This document shows, piece by piece, positions 7,175-8,083 of a DNA stretch of 8,083 bases. Within the stretch, counting starts at the first letter, position 1; each line of letters opens with the position of its first letter. Position numbers and translations under genes: made by a program. The stretch comes from Calditrichota bacterium. GTDB lineage: Bacteria; Zixibacteria; MSB-5A5; GN15; FEB-12. The stretch spans positions 1-8,083 of the forward strand of contig QQUK01000171.1 of NCBI GenBank assembly GCA_008501655.1, in the 5' to 3' direction. The notes beneath the pieces were generated by a model that saw only the letters and a list, made by a program, of their open reading frames with translations, did not search any database and was not told where the DNA came from.

Positions 7175-7235
7175 CCTCCAATCTAAACAGCCGTAATCCT
7201 CTGTACTGCATCTACTTGTAAGTATTGTTCCGTTT

Positions 7236-7251
7236 TGGAACGGCACTTGCA
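7236..7251 (+). promoter_or_regulatory. Sigma-54 (RpoN) promoter, -24/-12 elements
   Basis: TGGAACG-GCAC-TTGCA matches the sigma-54 consensus TGGCACG-N4-TTGCW at every specified position but one (C to A in the -24 box). The invariant GG (7237-7238) and GC (7249-7250) have the required spacing, and a T precedes the TGG as preferred. The C at 7250 taken as -12 puts transcription start near 7262, giving a 33-nt leader before the GTG at 7295 with the Shine-Dalgarno inside it. The half-site cluster upstream supplies a plausible enhancer. Confidence 0.72.
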
Positions 7252-7284
7252 ATTAGATTTACTCGAGTTGAAAAAGGTAAACTT

Positions 7285-7289
7285 GGAGG
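7285..7289 (+). promoter_or_regulatory. Strong Shine-Dalgarno deciding the GTG start at 7295
   Basis: GGAGG (within TTGGAGGT, 7283-7290) lies five bases upstream of GTG at 7295-7297. It selects this GTG over the upstream in-frame TTG codons and over the in-frame internal ATG at 7355, which falls inside the signal-peptide hydrophobic core. Confidence 0.85.
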
Positions 7290-7294
7290 TATTA

Positions 7295-8083
7295 GTGAAC
7301 AAAACAGACATTACATCAAAAGCCAGATTATCATCTGTCTTACCAATCCTGCTCATGGCGATTGCTCTTGTTATTCCAACAAGTCTGTTCGCACAATCCG
7401 AAACTGTTACGTTGAATTGGACCGCCCCGGGGGATGACGGTTCAACCGGTCAGGCATCTTACTATGACATAAGATACTCGACATCAATGATTAACGATGC
7501 TAACTGGGATTTTGCAACACAGGTAAACAACGAACCAACACCACAGATGGCTGGTGCAGCTGAATCATTTGATATTCAAGGACTACAAGAAAACACAACA
7601 TACTACATCGCTATTAAAGCAGCTGATGAAGCTATGAACTGGTCAGGACTATCAAATGTCATTACAAAATCAACAACTGCTGAATCTGTAGCCCCCGCAT
7701 CTATTCCTGACTTACTGGTTACCTCAACAGGTGATAACTCTGTAGAGATCAGCTGGACAGCACCGGGTGATGACGGGACTACCGGTCAGGCTTCAACCTA
7801 TGATATCCGGTACTCAACGAATCCGATATCAATGGCAAACTGGAACTCAGCAATTGAGGTATCCGGTGAACCGACACCACAAAGTTCAGGTGCAACTGAA
7901 ACATTCACGGTAAACGGTTTGGATCAAGAAACAACCTACTATTTTGCCATCCGGACGGCCGATGAAGTCCCCAATTGGTCAGGACTTTCCAATGTCGTCA
8001 ACACAACAACCATCGACATGACCCCGCCTGCAACGATTACCGACTTAAGTGCCGTAACAGGCGATGCAAACGGGACAATCGGT
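7295..8083 (+). CDS. Secreted fibronectin type III repeat protein, GTG start (3' truncated by window edge)
   Basis: 263 codons are visible and the frame is still open at the window end. The start is GTG with a strong Shine-Dalgarno. The N-terminus is a signal peptide: basic region NKTDITSKAR, hydrophobic core about 14-31, probable cleavage after LFA (residue 33). The mature part consists of FnIII modules with a 112-residue period: module 1 about 36-127 (W42, W116), module 2 about 133-239 (W154, W228), and the start of module 3 (from about 244). Each full module has WTAPGDDG, YDIRYST, EPTPQ, TTYY.AI and NWSGLSNV. Module 1 starts almost at the cleavage site and lacks the N-terminal strand seen in module 2 (APASIPDLLV). 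The protein is probably a surface or extracellular adhesion or scaffold protein. Expression is likely under sigma-54 control. Any C-terminal domain lies outside the window. Confidence 0.9.
   Translation, partial: MNKTDITSKARLSSVLPILLMAIALVIPTSLFAQSETVTLNWTAPGDDGSTGQASYYDIRYSTSMINDANWDFATQVNNEPTPQMAGAAESFDIQGLQENTTYYIAIKAADEAMNWSGLSNVITKSTTAESVAPASIPDLLVTSTGDNSVEISWTAPGDDGTTGQASTYDIRYSTNPISMANWNSAIEVSGEPTPQSSGATETFTVNGLDQETTYYFAIRTADEVPNWSGLSNVVNTTTIDMTPPATITDLSAVTGDANGTIG
7400..8083 (+). repeat. Tandem FnIII-coding repeats, 336-bp period
   Basis: Module 1 (7400-7675), module 2 (7691-8011) and a partial module 3 (from 8024) repeat with a 112-codon period. Residues 38-127 and 150-239 align without gaps, 56 of 90 identical by hand count. 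Synonymous positions have drifted clearly (for example GCCCCGGGGGAT versus GCACCGGGTGAT), so the duplication is not very recent. The FnIII domain of the preceding gene (6091-6414) belongs to the same style of module but is more diverged. Confidence 0.85.

Larger units (their letters stand above)
7088..7202. repeat. Long imperfect inverted repeat bracketing the TGTTCA cluster
   Basis: AGAGAATTACGGTT (7088-7101) can pair with AGCCGTAATCCTCT (7189-7202): of 14 positions, 12 are Watson-Crick, one is G-U and one is an A-C mismatch. The 87 nt enclosed contain a perfect small hairpin (7133-7147) and further complementary pieces (ATTGG 7123-7127 with CCAAT 7178-7182). GAATTA-CGGT-TAATTC (7091-7106) is a competing local hairpin. 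It could be a structured RNA, a folded 3' UTR or just regulatory DNA; no known RNA family is recognised. Confidence 0.4.

Noticed and set aside
7213..7224. TACTT-GT-AAGTA inverted repeat just upstream of the -24 box as an operator
   Set aside because: Only five bases per arm in AT-rich DNA; it is too short to separate from chance without comparison to relatives.
7225..7437. A 70-codon + strand ORF starting with ATG-like context at the sigma-54 promoter
   Set aside because: It overlaps the promoter and the signal-peptide region of the GTG gene in another frame, and its product has no recognisable feature.

Overview
The window looks like a stretch of a Gram-negative bacterial chromosome at the edge of a surface-polysaccharide locus. 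All recognisable genes are on the + strand. The 914-residue secreted protein ends in a YPNP...WNGKNEAGG...KGKIAVIG module (FlgD-Ig / type IX secretion C-terminal-domain style). Both secreted proteins carry 'APGDDG...TYY.A.KT.D' fibronectin-III modules. This combination is typical of the FCB superphylum, including uncultured lineages such as Zixibacteria-, Cloacimonetes- or Marinimicrobia-like bacteria. That placement is inferred from protein style alone and is tentative.

Region 1 (1-4029) is a compact five-gene cluster: the C-terminal part of a GT4-type glycosyltransferase, two tandem paralogous left-handed beta-helix acyltransferases, a NodB-fold polysaccharide deacetylase and a two-domain GNAT acyltransferase. 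Gaps are 10, 3 and 5 nt, followed by a 4-nt ATGA overlap, so this is almost certainly one operon. It reads as a module that adds a sugar and sets the acylation pattern of a glycan: O-acylation by the LbH enzymes, N-deacetylation by the NodB enzyme, and possibly re-acylation by the GNAT enzyme.

Region 2 (4030-4278) is an AT-rich intergenic region. It has a 9-bp inverted repeat after the operon, a 14-bp direct repeat with a 22-bp period, a possible Bacteroidetes-type promoter and a clear ribosome binding site. It precedes a large secreted protein (4279-7023) with a signal peptide, a right-handed parallel beta-helix, an Ig/carboxypeptidase-regulatory-like domain, two FnIII-like domains and the C-terminal sorting-type domain.

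Region 3 (7024-7294) is the most information-rich non-coding part. A near-consensus sigma-54 promoter (TGGAACG-N4-TTGCA, 7236-7251) lies 43 nt before a GTG-started gene with a strong Shine-Dalgarno. Upstream, where enhancer-binding proteins usually bind, there is a cluster of TGTTCA half-sites including a perfect GTTCAA-CTA-TTGAAC dyad. A 14-position imperfect inverted repeat encloses that cluster. The GTG gene (7295 to the window end) has a signal peptide and then tandem 112-residue FnIII repeats, and continues beyond the window. An ATG-only gene call would miss it.

No tRNA, rRNA, CRISPR array, insertion sequence or phage gene was seen. I found no proof of a wholly new system. The best candidates for something undescribed are the sigma-54-controlled FnIII-repeat surface protein with its upstream repeat cluster, and the deacetylase/N-acyltransferase pair.
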